Below are positions 5,789 through 6,636 of a DNA stretch of 6,636 nt, piece after piece. How positions within the stretch are numbered: the stretch's first letter is position 1; each line of letters starts with the position of its first letter. This DNA is from Accumulibacter sp. GTDB taxonomy: Bacteria > Pseudomonadota > Gammaproteobacteria > Burkholderiales > Rhodocyclaceae. The position numbers and the translations under genes are program-made. The stretch lies in the NCBI GenBank assembly GCA_031274075.1, contig JAISQQ010000111.1, forward strand, positions 1-6,636. The letters are read 5' to 3'. The notes beneath the pieces are model-generated. The model was not told where the DNA came from. It made no database searches and saw nothing but the letters and a program-made list of their open reading frames with translations.

Positions 5789-6636
5789 ATGAACGAAGAA
5801 GGCAGGCACGAACACGATACGCACCATCGTCCCGAATGGGTGCCGGAACAGGCCGGAAAGGCGGAGGGCTTTACCACCAACGTCATGCCGGGCGTGCGCG
5901 GCCGGCACGACGGACTGCCCGGCGCGGCGAAGGAGACGAGCTTCTACCCGGCCAGCGGAAAGCGGCCCGGACTGAGCGTCGACGACTACGTCGACGGCGT
6001 ACTGGCCGGAGACCGCGCGGTGCTGGCGCGCGCCATCACGCTGGTCGAGAGCAACGCCGAACGCCACTACGAAATGGCCCAGGAAATGCTCTCGCGCCTG
6101 ATTCCCCATGCCGGCGCGGCCATCCGCGTCGGCATCACCGGCGTGCCCGGTTCCGGCAAGAGCTCGCTGATCGAAACGCTCGGATTGCGCCTGTGCGAGC
6201 ACGGACACCGGCTCGCCGTGCTGGCGGTGGACCCGAGCAGCAGCGTTACCGGCGGCAGCATTCTCGGCGACAAGACGCGCATGGAACAGCTCTCGCGCAA
6301 CCGCGGCGCCTACATCCGGCCGTCGCCGTCCGGCGGCGTGCTCGGCGGCGTGGCGCGGAAGAGCCGCGAGACGATGATCGTCTGCGAGGCCGCCGGCTTC
6401 GACGTGATCTTCGTCGAGACGGTCGGCGTCGGACAGAGCGAAATCACCGTCCGCTCGATGGTCGATCTTTTCCTGCTGCTGCAGATCGCCGGCGCCGGCG
6501 ACGAATTGCAGGGCATCAAGAAGGGCGTCATGGAGCGCTGCGACCTGGTGGTGGTGAACAAGGCCGACGGCGACAACAAGACGCGCGCCAAAGCCGCCCG
6601 CGCCGACTACCAGCGCATCCTGCATTACCTGCAGCC
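5789..6636 (+). CDS. meaB: MeaB/ArgK-type GTPase, methylmalonyl-CoA mutase chaperone (5' part)
   Basis: MeaB is a G3E-family P-loop GTPase that binds methylmalonyl-CoA mutase, gates delivery of adenosylcobalamin and protects the enzyme from inactivation. The first 282 codons are present; the gene runs off the right edge. Visible motifs are Walker A GVPGSGKS (118-125), the Mg/switch segment [18 protein letters not shown] (148-165), ETVGVGQSE (210-218), [15 protein letters not shown] (232-246) and the guanine-specificity motif NKAD (257-260). Compared with E. coli ArgK, whose P-loop lies near residue 60, there is an N-terminal extension of about 57 residues. It is histidine- and charge-rich (HEHDTHH, then [10 protein letters not shown]) with no signal peptide. 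The usual domain begins near [13 protein letters not shown] (62-74). Position behind mutAB fits the common mutAB-meaB arrangement. The older name ArgK (arginine kinase) is misleading. Confidence 0.95.
   Translation, partial: MNEEGRHEHDTHHRPEWVPEQAGKAEGFTTNVMPGVRGRHDGLPGAAKETSFYPASGKRPGLSVDDYVDGVLAGDRAVLARAITLVESNAERHYEMAQEMLSRLIPHAGAAIRVGITGVPGSGKSSLIETLGLRLCEHGHRLAVLAVDPSSSVTGGSILGDKTRMEQLSRNRGAYIRPSPSGGVLGGVARKSRETMIVCEAAGFDVIFVETVGVGQSEITVRSMVDLFLLLQIAGAGDELQGIKKGVMERCDLVVVNKADGDNKTRAKAARADYQRILHYLQ

Overview
The window carries the methylmalonyl-CoA mutase operon of a GC-rich proteobacterium. In order on the + strand it holds mutA (small subunit, 1300-3486), mutB (large catalytic subunit, 3493-5664) and the start of meaB (GTPase chaperone of the mutase, 5789 to the right edge, truncated by the window). 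The genes are recognised from sequence motifs: the CoA/substrate barrel and DGHDRG cobalamin motif of MutB, the degenerate small-subunit equivalent in MutA, and the Walker A, ETVGVGQ and NKAD motifs of MeaB. The host is probably a betaproteobacterium. That rests on codon use, on ATTCCGGC-TTTC-GCCGGAAT REP-like palindromes and on TCTGTCC heptad repeats; a Rhodocyclales-like organism is a guess that cannot be settled here.

Bases 1-526 contain no convincing complete gene. A possible coding fragment touches the left edge. After it comes a dense run of palindromic intergenic repeats of at least four sequence types (about 130-521).

Bases 527-1299 form the regulatory leader. A good sigma70-type promoter (TTGACC, 16 bp, TAGAAT) is placed so that transcription would begin just before an evident cobalamin (B12) riboswitch (about 564-762). 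Its B12 box, GCCACTG and GGGAAGGCG segments and a 7-bp P1 stem are all visible. After the aptamer come a possible terminator with T-runs and about 480 bases of leader with two strong GC hairpins but no credible gene. A clear Shine-Dalgarno sequence then precedes mutA.

Together the genes encode the adenosylcobalamin-dependent interconversion of methylmalonyl-CoA and succinyl-CoA, plus the G-protein that gates cofactor loading and protects the enzyme. mutA and mutB are separated by only 6 bases and are surely co-transcribed. meaB follows after 124 bases, nearly all of which is a heptad-repeat/hairpin element related to two partial copies in the left-hand repeat island.

The most interesting point is regulatory. 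A cobalamin riboswitch lies on a B12-dependent enzyme operon rather than on B12 uptake, synthesis or a B12-independent isozyme. A candidate terminator stem would reuse the P1 3' strand, so ligand binding could conceivably turn the operon on. This is an inference from hand-drawn pairing.
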